Assembly: GCF_007990935.1 (NCBI RefSeq)
Contig: NZ_BJXJ01000008.1
Location: 62,001 to 126,000 of the forward strand
DNA from: Vibrio sagamiensis NBRC 104589
Lineage (GTDB): Bacteria; Pseudomonadota; Gammaproteobacteria; Enterobacterales; Vibrionaceae
DNA: 64,000 bases
Direction: 5' to 3'
Both the position numbers and the translations under genes were made by a program. Of this stretch, positions 18,964-27,186 are shown in pieces. Positions within the stretch are counted from its first letter, which is position 1. Every line of letters begins with the position of its first letter. Under the pieces are notes generated by a model, which was not told where the DNA came from, made no database searches, and saw only the letters and a list, made by a program, of their open reading frames with translations.

Positions 18964-19713
18964 ATGCTATTTATTTTATTGGCTTTTTTGGTTTTTGGTA
19001 TTTTCTGGCTATTGTTTCATAATCGGCCTGGGAAGCTTGTTTGTCGTACAAAACCTATTGATCATATGAAACCAGATCACCACGCAAAGTTAACTTATCA
19101 CACTCAATCAAGTCATCATATGACGTCTCGTGACACGGTAACAAACAGCTCAACAAACAAAGTTACACAGACTAGGGCGATAAATCATAAAGGTATCAAG
19201 AAAGTCGATGCACGATACTGGCTACGAACATGTTCACAAATTTATCAACCCTATTGTTTGCGAACGACCTTTTTTGCCATTGCTTATTTCAGCAATTTTA
19301 TTGCCTCAGCTAATGCTCTTTATCTTGCGTCATACTCTGAGCAAAAAATGTATTTGCTTTTGAGTCGTACGGGTCAATCTTTTGTGATTGATCGCTACAC
19401 TTTAGGGCTCTGGTCAGGGTTTATTGCCCTAGTAAGCTTCGTTATTACATGGCATTTTTCTGTCTACTGTGCTGGTAAGTTAGGGAAATACCTACATCGA
19501 ATTATCTCGATAAATTATCAGCGATTTTCTGCTTTGTGCTTGGGGTTTTGCTGCAGTTTTTCATACTTATTGTTAATCAGTATATTTTGGTTGTTTCGCG
19601 ATGATTACTCTATTTGGCATGGACTCAGTTTAACCCCGTTCTTTTTTATACTCACTATTCCAATGCTTTGGGCGATACCTTTACCAAGGACATCGATTTC
19701 AAAACATGAATAG
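18964..19713 (+). CDS. Uncharacterised membrane protein
   Basis: A 249-residue protein with an N-terminal membrane helix (1-18), a polar, His/Thr/Ser-rich linker (~25-80), and about four more helices at roughly 100-120, 136-160, 188-212 and 224-243. Start supported by GGAGGT four bases before the ATG. I do not recognise the family and see no catalytic motif. It faces away from the dehydrogenase operon and has no operon partner. The His-rich linker could bind metal, but that is speculation. Confidence 0.6.
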   Translation: MLFILLAFLVFGIFWLLFHNRPGKLVCRTKPIDHMKPDHHAKLTYHTQSSHHMTSRDTVTNSSTNKVTQTRAINHKGIKKVDARYWLRTCSQIYQPYCLRTTFFAIAYFSNFIASANALYLASYSEQKMYLLLSRTGQSFVIDRYTLGLWSGFIALVSFVITWHFSVYCAGKLGKYLHRIISINYQRFSALCLGFCCSFSYLLLISIFWLFRDDYSIWHGLSLTPFFFILTIPMLWAIPLPRTSISKHE

Positions 19714-19752
19714 TGGCATCGACTGAACAATCAAGCTTCTCTAGAGGTGGGT

Positions 19753-20088
19753 CTATTCAGTCGCAAATTGAATAATTTTTGCAATGTTCTGACCATCAAT
19801 GACAACACCTTCAACTTTGACATTTGCCCCATCTAAATCGGATTCTTGAATATTTTCTAGCCGGGTATTTTTGTTGATATGTACAGTTTTAGTCTGGAAG
19901 TCAGGAACATGTTCCGCTTGGCAAGAAAGAACAAAGTTGTGGTCTTGTGCATCATAACTGTTGATCAAACCAGAGCACCCAAATTTCTCAACTCTATCAG
20001 GGTATGCCTCATTATTTTCGTTTGCAAAGGTACTAAAAGCGAACAGAGTCGTGGTGATAAGCAGTAGAGCTGGGTTCATTTTGTGCAT
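19753..20088 (-). CDS. Small periplasmic protein, DUF5666-like
   Basis: A 111-residue protein with a signal peptide (LLLITTTLFAFSTFA, cleavage near ANE). The remainder is a small beta-rich domain: GLINSYDAQDHNFVLSCQ, TVHINKNTRLEN and GANVKVEGVVIDGQNIAKII. This pattern resembles DUF5666/OB-fold-like periplasmic domains that describe an ion- or ligand-binding barrel, but the match is by eye only. Two cysteines may form a disulfide. Single gene, convergent with the membrane protein. Role unknown. Confidence 0.6.
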   Translation of the reverse strand: MHKMNPALLLITTTLFAFSTFANENNEAYPDRVEKFGCSGLINSYDAQDHNFVLSCQAEHVPDFQTKTVHINKNTRLENIQESDLDGANVKVEGVVIDGQNIAKIIQFATE

Positions 20089-20333
20089 GTTGGTTACTCG
20101 ATGTAAAGTTCATTGTTAGTTAATTTGTAAAACAGATGACCATCAATATGCTTATTTAGAGCGAGGCTAATAAGCTGAAAACGGCACTTTGAGGTCACCT
20201 AGTTTTCGTTTATTTATGCACTAAAGGATAGAAGCTCTAGATGTTTAAAGGAGAGATAAAGTTCACACTTGAAGTTCAATTTATTAGTAATTTTGTATCT
20301 AATGAAAATTGCGCTTTGGTTCGATAATAAAGA

Positions 20334-20367
20334 GTAAAAATGCCCCTCAAAATAAAGAAAGGGGCAT
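20334..20367 (-). terminator. Terminator of the protease-chaperone operon
   Basis: On the minus strand arms atgcccct and aggggcat enclose a twelve-base loop and run into a T-tract (tttttac). It lies 31 bases after the chaperone stop. Confidence 0.8.
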
Positions 20368-20397
20368 TGCTTGCTATCCAACCTCGCTGTTAGCGAA

Positions 20398-20856
20398 TTA
20401 TTGTACGCCAAATTTACTGCTATTTAATTCGACTTTAGCTGCCTTTATACGACTGTCTGCTAAAAGTTGATCATGAAGCGTAAGTAGGTTTTGTTCTTCT
20501 GCGGCACTAAAAACCGCAGATTCGCCATGAGCATAAACTAACTCAAGCTTTAAGGCATTTGCTACGCTTCTTGCATCTACCGGATTATTCACTGTAACGA
20601 ACACTAACCCTGTTGCAGTAGAAACTCGGCTCAAAGCATGTTTAATGACTTGATCACCGCTATTTAAGGTCAGCTTATTTACGTCTCGACTTCTAGGGGA
20701 GGTGATTTTTTTCCGGTATGTTTGTCCGTTAATCTCAATGGTATCAGAAGCAATGAAAAAATCAGGCGCAGGTTGTTGTGGCAAAGGTGCCTGCGCAAAT
20801 GCGTGATTGATGACAAAACTTAAACCGATTAATAATGAAAAGATAATAGCTTTCAT
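20398..20856 (-). CDS. Putative periplasmic chaperone of the adjacent S8 protease (ORF2-type)
   Basis: A 152-residue exported protein: signal peptide MKAIIFSLLIGLSFVINHAFA, then a small alpha/beta domain. The frame extends to 20895, but the ATG at 20856 has AAGGAG seven bases upstream and begins the signal peptide, so it is preferred. It follows the kexin-like protease gene by 11 bases, in one operon. In Aeromonas sobria the kexin-like protease ASP is followed by ORF2, a ~152-residue periplasmic chaperone needed for ASP maturation. Position, size and export all match that arrangement. The functional call rests on this context rather than a motif; an I9-type propeptide or inhibitor is the alternative. 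Confidence 0.6.
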   Translation of the reverse strand: MKAIIFSLLIGLSFVINHAFAQAPLPQQPAPDFFIASDTIEINGQTYRKKITSPRSRDVNKLTLNSGDQVIKHALSRVSTATGLVFVTVNNPVDARSVANALKLELVYAHGESAVFSAAEEQNLLTLHDQLLADSRIKAAKVELNSSKFGVQ

Positions 20857-20867
20857 TGAATTGCTCC

Positions 20868-22646
20868 TTAATGACCGAAAATGCGCATAGACCATTCTTT
20901 AAGTACACCGGGGGTCGTATTATTGTTCATAGGTAATTGATAGATCGCTTGAGCATTAAAATAGGCGATGACAGAGAAGATTTCCTCTCCGTTAGTATCA
21001 ATTGCCCGTAGAGTCCAATTACCCTTGGCATTTTCTCCGTAGAACTGGTTCGACAGCATTAATTGGTGTTTATATCCGAGTAGGTTTGTATCTAGCGCTT
21101 GAGCAACCAAACCATTTCTTGGGGTTTGCAAAACGGAACGGGTACCTGAGGGAGAAATCAATTCTATGGCTAAATCAGGTAATCGGGCATGTTCTAGTGT
21201 GAGTTTAACCTGAACAGACTCTACGGTGAGATCCTCTGTCACATTAATTGAAGATGAACCACCCGTCAGGCTAGCATCAGGAATCAGCGTATTAGATGTT
21301 TTACTGATCCAAGGCGTTATGATCTGTGGTGGTAAGACGTTGTTGGTCATGCGAGCTCTTTTCATGGCAGCATCAAGATTGACTGCCCCAAAACCATAAA
21401 AAGTGTGGAAAGGGACACCAGCAGCGTTAGTTTGCCATGGAGAGATGGCTTCATACTGAACGGGTTTTCCTTGCTGATTGGTGAACTGGAGGTAAACGCC
21501 AGGATGAGTACTGTCTGTCATACTTGCTGTTTCTGCAAGCAAAGCACGGACATCACGAGCACTCAGTGCGTGGTTTGTGGACATGATGGCGGCGATTACT
21601 CCGGAAGTATTAGGTGCGGCAGATGATGTCCCATTCATTGTGCTTGTATAATTGCAGTTTGGGTCTTGTTCTGTGCCACCATGAAGGTCGTTCGAGCCAA
21701 GACCAGCGGTTGTATTTTGACCCGCATCGCATCCCATGAGATCCGTTGTGACCATAGCTGGAAAATCTTGTCCAAATTCACCTGCTGGAGCCGCTACCCA
21801 GACATTGCTACCAACAGAGGAATAGCTAGCGAGTTTACCATCTGCTTTTAAGGCGCTCGTCACAAGGTTATAATAATTGCTGTTATCATAAGATTGTCCA
21901 GAATTATGCATCGGTAAGCCATCGTTATTACCTCCCGCAAAAAAATTGCCCGGCAGCACAAAAAAACGGCCGTTATTGAAATAGCGATATCCATTTCCTG
22001 CAGACTTAACAAAAATGGCTCCTCGCCCCCAAGCATTATTGTTACTGATGTCTCTCAGTACATCCATTTCAAGCTTTAATTGTGGGTCACTCTCATCAAA
22101 TGGAATGGGGTCAATAGGGCTAAACCCATAACTTTGGTTGAAAACTCTTACATCTTGAGTTGATGGGGCTGCGCCATGAGAAATGAGCCAACCTTCAAAG
22201 GTTTGGTTAGATAACCAGTTAAAGCCAATCAGTGAAGAACGAGATGCCACTCCTCTCACACCTTCACCATTATTGCCTACAGCGCTAATTAAACCAGCAA
22301 CCGCGGTTCCGTGGCCATGAGTATCCACAGGGTAATCATCAGGATATTGCGAATCATCGATAAAATTACGACTGCCTGTTACGACATTGTAAGCCAAATC
22401 AGGGTGGTCAATTTGAACGCCAGTATCGATAACGGCAACTTTAACACCAACACCCGCAATTCCCATAGCATGACTTAATTTTGTATTTAAATCATTACCA
22501 GCAACACCTGGATTATCAGCAAAAGCCGTTTGTCCAGTATTATTGAGATGCCACTGTTCAGGATAAAGAGGATCATTTGCTATGACTGCATGGGATAATC
22601 CAAGCAAAGCCGTCGCAGTGAAAAGTCGGTAAAAAGTTATTTTCAT
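20868..22646 (-). CDS. Secreted kexin-like S8 serine protease with P domain
   Basis: A 592-residue secreted subtilase. Signal peptide 1-23 (cleavage near VIAND), no long N-terminal propeptide, then the catalytic domain with D74 (VIDTGV), H112 (GHGTAVAG), oxyanion N218 (SAGNG) and S341 (NGTSSAAP). A proprotein-convertase P domain occupies ~450-570 (SINVTEDLTVESVQVKL, LAIELISPSGTRS, GNWTLRAIDT). This is the layout of Aeromonas ASP and related Vibrio proteases, which rely on a separate chaperone instead of a propeptide. The next gene fits that chaperone. Start supported by GAGGTCAC before the ATG. Likely an extracellular virulence or nutrient protease. Confidence 0.92.
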   Translation of the reverse strand: MKITFYRLFTATALLGLSHAVIANDPLYPEQWHLNNTGQTAFADNPGVAGNDLNTKLSHAMGIAGVGVKVAVIDTGVQIDHPDLAYNVVTGSRNFIDDSQYPDDYPVDTHGHGTAVAGLISAVGNNGEGVRGVASRSSLIGFNWLSNQTFEGWLISHGAAPSTQDVRVFNQSYGFSPIDPIPFDESDPQLKLEMDVLRDISNNNAWGRGAIFVKSAGNGYRYFNNGRFFVLPGNFFAGGNNDGLPMHNSGQSYDNSNYYNLVTSALKADGKLASYSSVGSNVWVAAPAGEFGQDFPAMVTTDLMGCDAGQNTTAGLGSNDLHGGTEQDPNCNYTSTMNGTSSAAPNTSGVIAAIMSTNHALSARDVRALLAETASMTDSTHPGVYLQFTNQQGKPVQYEAISPWQTNAAGVPFHTFYGFGAVNLDAAMKRARMTNNVLPPQIITPWISKTSNTLIPDASLTGGSSSINVTEDLTVESVQVKLTLEHARLPDLAIELISPSGTRSVLQTPRNGLVAQALDTNLLGYKHQLMLSNQFYGENAKGNWTLRAIDTNGEEIFSVIAYFNAQAIYQLPMNNNTTPGVLKEWSMRIFGH

Positions 22647-22877
22647 GTGTGACCTCGTGTCTTGTATGAAGTGAATCCCCGGTTTTGGGTAGTTTGGGGC
22701 TTAGACCTGCTTACTAATCCTTTAAACAGGTAACAACAAAGCTAACGGGTTACACAAAAAACAAAAACCATCGATAAGAGGTTTTCGTTATTTTTTCGAC
22801 GAGTGACATTATTTTGACGGTTTTAACTTGATAGAAGATGAAACGCTAGATAACAGTTTGGATACTAAGTATCATAA

Positions 22878-22909
22878 ATCGCAGGAATGACAAAATTATC
22901 TCCTGCGAT
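22878..22909 (-). terminator. Hairpin after the small lipoprotein gene
   Basis: Perfect 9-bp inverted repeat atcgcagga/tcctgcgat with a 14-base loop, 18 bases past the lipoprotein stop; the following T-tract is weak. Confidence 0.45.
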
Positions 22910-22927
22910 ATGGAAGTTATTAATGAA

Positions 22928-23263
22928 TTAATTAGCGGGTTGTATTGCAATAAGGGGTCTTAAAGGCGCTTTTTTTTCAACAGGGATGAGCCTTTCAATT
23001 ATTCTTTCAACATAGAGTTTGTTGTATTCTTTGTCGCAAAGACTTTTATGCAAACCACGTCGATTGAATTCTGCGCCGACAGAGACCTTAGATTGATTAC
23101 TTGGTCGTTTGTAATAGAGAACTTCACACAATTCCATGTTACTCATTTTTTGAGCGTAAGTATTCACGCTGCTACTTCTCAAACCAACCTGGGAAGCTTG
23201 ATGATTACTACATGCTGATAAAAATAGTGGTATTAAAAAGGTAAGAATGCATGTTTTTTTCAT
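22928..23263 (-). CDS. Small uncharacterised lipoprotein
   Basis: A 111-residue protein with a lipoprotein signal peptide (LIPLFLSACSN, lipidated Cys at 18). The mature part is basic and short, with a conserved-looking YAQKMSNMELCEVLYYKRPSNQ and VGAEFNRRGLHKSLCD; two Cys (ELCEV, SLCDK) could pair. The RRGL..LC pattern is seen in several small Vibrio lipoproteins without a known role. It lies 280 bases upstream of the protease gene on the same strand, with its own terminator-like hairpin, so it is probably a separate transcript. Confidence 0.65.
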   Translation of the reverse strand: MKKTCILTFLIPLFLSACSNHQASQVGLRSSSVNTYAQKMSNMELCEVLYYKRPSNQSKVSVGAEFNRRGLHKSLCDKEYNKLYVERIIERLIPVEKKAPLRPLIAIQPAN

Positions 23264-23405
23264 AATTTATTCATTTTTTATTTATGGGCCTAAACTGACT
23301 TTAGCTTAATTATGAAGCTGCGCGGCTTCATAAAGTTATGACAACGTTGCTATTCTCGTTTTTAGGAAGAGTAAGTCAACCACTATATTCTTATTTTAAG
23401 TGATC

Positions 23406-23457
23406 GGTTCTTAAAAGAACCAGGAGGCACCCAAGCACAATAAAAAATGCTTGGGTG
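23406..23457 (-). terminator. Two tandem hairpins after the amino-acid permease
   Basis: Inverted repeat cacccaagca/tgcttgggtg (23428-23457) starts six bases after the permease stop; a second one, ggttctt/aagaacc (23406-23421), follows. Neither has a classical T-tract, so termination is likely but not textbook. Confidence 0.5.
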
Positions 23458-23462
23458 TCCAG

Positions 23463-24719
23463 TTAGTCTAGAAGTTGGAAAAGAAGAGCACTAACTGCAA
23501 CCATACCAGTAATAAAAACAAAAATGGTTGAGACATGGTATCGAAATTTGTGTAGTGACTTGACTTTAAAGACCGCGATCATAGGCATTATGAATAGAAT
23601 CATAGCGATAATAGGGCCAGATAAAGCTTCCATCATATTTAAAATACTCGGATCAATAATTGCGACGCACCAAATTGATAGGAAAAGAAAAACATTGATA
23701 CTTTTGCTAATTGCTGATGAAGGGAGCGAAGTGTGTTTGGCTAATAAGCCATTTAGGCTCTCGCGGGCACCTAAAAAATGGCCTAAGAAAGAAGAGGTAA
23801 TAGCAACGAACGCAACAAGCGGACCAAGTAAGGCAATGAAAGGTTGACCGTTAGCATTTGCAAGGTATGAAAGAATTGATAAGTTTTGAGTCTTTGCTTG
23901 TGATAACTGCTCTGGAGACAAGCTAAGCGTGCATGAGAACACGAAGAAGAGAACAAATACAACCAACATGATATTGGTATAACGAAGGATTTGTTCAGAC
24001 TTTTGGTGGGCTTGTTTACCGTAATGTCGGCGTTGGACATTAGCAAAACTTGAAATGGCAGCAGCATGGCTAAAAGAAAATATCACTACGGGTATTGCTA
24101 GCCAAGTCGTCTTTAAAAATGTTCCTGTTTCTGGAAAAGCCAAATTAGGTATAGACCAGTGTGGAATTAAATATAAAGAGATGAGTGCCAAAACGAGAAC
24201 GAGTGGGTAAACCATAAGAGCGAAAACCCGTAACATCACTTTTTCTCCAGCCATCATAATTGCAATCAAGCTAAAAACGAGTGTCCCTGAAAGTATCGGT
24301 CTAGGTATTGAGCTCATATCTGCTTGATTAACTAAAAAGCTATCAACAGTATTAGTAATCGCAACACCATAGATCAATAAAATTGGGAAAATAGACAAAA
24401 AGTACAATAAAGAGATTAATATGCCGGCCTTTGTCCCAAAATGTTCCTTTACTACATCAGTGAAGTCGGCACTTTCATTACTAGAAGACAAAACAAAGCG
24501 ATTGAGTCCCCTATGAGATAAGAATGCCATTGGAAACGCTAAAGCGGCCATTAAAACTAGAGGCCAAAATCCACCTACACCAAGATTAATCGGCAAAAAT
24601 AAGATTCCGGCACCAACGGCAGTCCCAAATAAACTTAATGTCCAGCGAGTATCGTGTTTTGACCAGTTAGACTTTGTCGTCTGTTCACTAATATTTAACG
24701 TTTCTTTAGATTCATTCAC
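23463..24719 (-). CDS. Hydroxy/aromatic amino-acid permease (SdaC/TdcC-like)
   Basis: A 418-residue inner-membrane transporter with eleven or so helices. The N-terminal LSLFGTAVGAGILFLPINLGVGGFW is diagnostic of the HAAAP family, whose members import serine, threonine or aromatic amino acids with protons or sodium. Further family-like elements are FSFSHAAAISSFANVQRRHY and SSFLGHFLGARESLNGL, both typical of SdaC-type serine carriers. No serine deaminase gene is adjacent, so the substrate remains inferred. Divergent from the receiver-phosphatase gene. Confidence 0.88.
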   Translation of the reverse strand: MNESKETLNISEQTTKSNWSKHDTRWTLSLFGTAVGAGILFLPINLGVGGFWPLVLMAALAFPMAFLSHRGLNRFVLSSSNESADFTDVVKEHFGTKAGILISLLYFLSIFPILLIYGVAITNTVDSFLVNQADMSSIPRPILSGTLVFSLIAIMMAGEKVMLRVFALMVYPLVLVLALISLYLIPHWSIPNLAFPETGTFLKTTWLAIPVVIFSFSHAAAISSFANVQRRHYGKQAHQKSEQILRYTNIMLVVFVLFFVFSCTLSLSPEQLSQAKTQNLSILSYLANANGQPFIALLGPLVAFVAITSSFLGHFLGARESLNGLLAKHTSLPSSAISKSINVFLFLSIWCVAIIDPSILNMMEALSGPIIAMILFIMPMIAVFKVKSLHKFRYHVSTIFVFITGMVAVSALLFQLLD

Positions 24720-25134
24720 TCAAAACAAGCCTTTATATAAATAATAATATCGAGAATCTTATAGGCTTTGAATAGATTTATCATCTTTATGCATTAGCAC
24801 CTTATACTAAACTGATTTTATAGAATGGTCATTATCACTATTATTTCTTAATAAGATGGTTTTAACTTCCAATTTACAGCCAATGTTAGGTTTATAAGTT
24901 TGAAATTTTACATCTTTTTAGTTTTGTTACTTTAAGCCCATTCTAGACAATGAAGCATGTTAAAAAAGTGATCTTAGTGCCCAGTTGCACATTTTTATCT
25001 ATAGTTATTAATGTGATAGTAAAGTAGCAGCTAGCAGAGTTAAGGTAATGTACTTTAGTGCTCAACTCAAAACCTAGCGACTATATTTCTTATTTCAAAG
25101 TTTTTTGAGCACAAATGTCAAAGCAGGATTTTAA
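24720..25134. other. Divergent intergenic region
   Basis: About 415 AT-rich bases between the permease and regulator genes. It must hold both promoters; I see no clear operator, riboswitch or small reading frame. Confidence 0.4.
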
Positions 25135-26796
25135 ATGAATTCTATATTACTAGTCGATGATAGTAAGACGGTTTTATGCTACATAAGTAGTGCATTGCAA
25201 AAACAAGGCTATGAGGTAATCACCGTTGACAACGGTGATGATGCGCTACAGACATTGAAAGATCGTGAAGATATTCAGTTTGTAATCAGTGATTTAATGA
25301 TGCCTGGTATCAGTGGCGTTGAACTATGTCGCAAGCTCAAGTCTAATTTTTTATCACGCTATATTTTCTTCGTGTTGCTATCATCTAAAAATGACCAAAA
25401 CTCAGTTATTAAAGGTATGGATTCTGGTGCTGATGACTTTATAGATAAAAAGACATCCGTTGGTGAACTTCAAGCGCGTATCAGGGCTGGATTCCGAACA
25501 CTAAGTTTACATAATATGCTTATGGCTAGAAACCAAGAGCTTGATTCTGCTTATCAAATGATCCAAAAAGACTTAGATGCGGCGAGTGAACTTATGGAGC
25601 AGCTCCTCCCAACAGAAGAGCATATTCACTCTGCTAGATTTAATTACGCTTATTTACCGTGTTCTAAAATAGGAGGAGATATGCTCGGTTATATCGAGTT
25701 GGATGACGAACATGTGGCATTTTATCTCTTTGATGTTTCAGGGCATGGTATTTCAGCTGCTTTAATGGCTTTTTCAATACAGCAAACGCTATCCCAAAAA
25801 AACAAGACTGAATCTATCACATTAGATTGGAGTGAAGAAGGAACTCGAATTCGTCAACCTGAGGAAGTCGTGGAGCGACTAAATCGACGATACCAACAAA
25901 ATTCACAAAGCCAAATCTACTTTACGATCGAATATGCGATCCTCAATACAAAAAAAGGTCAACTACAATATTGTACAGCAGGTCACCCTAAGTTTATTTG
26001 GCAAAAAAAATACGATAAGTTTGAGCAAATAGGAGATGATAATTTCATGGTTGGTATGTTAGAACCAATGATTTATCAGAGCGGTAGGTTACAAATGGAA
26101 CCGAGGGATACGTTGTGGTTTTTTTCTGATGGTCTTTTGGAGGCGAGGAAAGATAAAAGCTTATTTGGAATGGATAGACTTATCATGGCCATTGAACGAG
26201 CCCAAGAAAAAAGCCACAAAAACCAAGCAAACGTTGTTTTGGAGGAAGTACAAAAGTGGCAAAATAAAGCGGAAATGGAAGATGATGTTAGCTTGCTGAG
26301 AGTTTCTTGGCTTGGGCCACAGGTACATACATTGGAGCGTCCCAAAAAACTGCGAATGGAGCGCTTATACTATGGCTCCCTCGAGAACTCTCGAATTGCG
26401 AGCAAAGATGTGGCGGTTTTTCTTAATGTGCAATCCATACCTTCTACTATTATACAAACAATAGAGCTTTGCATCGTTGAACTAATGAACAATGCTTTTA
26501 TTCATTCATACCAAGAACAAGAAGAAAAGAAGATAGAATTAGTTTGTGAAGTCTTCAAAGATAGTGAACAAAAAGTTTTGATTAATGTAACTAACTTTGG
26601 AGAGCCTATCGAGGAGAGCCTTTTTTTGTCTTACATATCAAAAGAAATTCAAGCTCCCAATATATTTGATGAAACGAGTTGGTTACCTTCGGGAAGGGGA
26701 CTTATGCTTATTACGCAAATGACAGATGATTTTTATTTTAGGACTAATAGTAGAGGTAACACATTCACCATAATTAAATTAATTCCAATATTATAG
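25135..26796 (+). CDS. Three-domain regulator: receiver, PP2C (SpoIIE/RsbU) phosphatase and HATPase kinase
   Basis: A 553-residue cytosolic protein. REC domain 1-120: acidic D8-D9, phosphoacceptor D53 (VISDLMMPG). A coiled-coil linker (~125-165) leads to a PP2C phosphatase domain (~170-390) with metal-binding Asp in IGGDMLGY, FDVSGHGISAALMA, FFSDGLLEAR and EMEDDVSLL. Residues ~410-553 are a GHKL ATPase of the RsbW type with N-box ELMNNAFIHSY and GRGLMLI. This REC-PP2C-kinase order is that of CrsR of Shewanella, a partner switch that both phosphorylates and dephosphorylates an anti-sigma antagonist. No STAS antagonist or sigma factor is adjacent. AGGAT lies before the ATG. Output pathway unknown. 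Confidence 0.85.
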   Translation: MNSILLVDDSKTVLCYISSALQKQGYEVITVDNGDDALQTLKDREDIQFVISDLMMPGISGVELCRKLKSNFLSRYIFFVLLSSKNDQNSVIKGMDSGADDFIDKKTSVGELQARIRAGFRTLSLHNMLMARNQELDSAYQMIQKDLDAASELMEQLLPTEEHIHSARFNYAYLPCSKIGGDMLGYIELDDEHVAFYLFDVSGHGISAALMAFSIQQTLSQKNKTESITLDWSEEGTRIRQPEEVVERLNRRYQQNSQSQIYFTIEYAILNTKKGQLQYCTAGHPKFIWQKKYDKFEQIGDDNFMVGMLEPMIYQSGRLQMEPRDTLWFFSDGLLEARKDKSLFGMDRLIMAIERAQEKSHKNQANVVLEEVQKWQNKAEMEDDVSLLRVSWLGPQVHTLERPKKLRMERLYYGSLENSRIASKDVAVFLNVQSIPSTIIQTIELCIVELMNNAFIHSYQEQEEKKIELVCEVFKDSEQKVLINVTNFGEPIEESLFLSYISKEIQAPNIFDETSWLPSGRGLMLITQMTDDFYFRTNSRGNTFTIIKLIPIL

Positions 26797-27186
26797 TTAT
26801 AATTTATGGTAATTAAAATCTCTGTTAATTCACCCTTTATTGTAAATCTGTCACTTTTTTTATTCGCTTTATTTTCGTGTGTTTAATTTATAGTGATCTT
26901 GTAAAATCTTCACATAAATACAATCTGTTTGTTTAGTGAGCGGTTATCTTTTTTTCTATTTATTTTGCTTTAAGTCACTGTTTTTAAATACTATTATTTA
27001 ATTTGACATTGCTAATTCATAACTTTTTTATTGTTTTATCATTATTATTTTTTTGTTATTTTTTTTATTAAATGCCTTTCATTTTAATATTTTTAAATAA
27101 TTTACTTTCACTTTACTTTTTTTGCTGTGTTTTTTATTTTGATTTCAATATCAATAGTAGATGTTGATATTGAAATTTATTAAAAC
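26797..27186. other. Very AT-rich leader region of the first chitinase
   Basis: About 390 bases dominated by long T runs (26930-27140), ending in a perfect inverted repeat just before the chitinase start. It is a candidate for H-NS-type silencing or a long 5' leader; no gene is seen. Confidence 0.5.
27142..27176. repeat. Perfect 13-bp inverted repeat ahead of the chitinase
   Basis: Arms atttcaatatcaa (27142-27154) and ttgatattgaaat (27164-27176) around nine bases, ending ten bases before the ATG. It may be an operator or an mRNA hairpin near the ribosome site. Confidence 0.8.
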
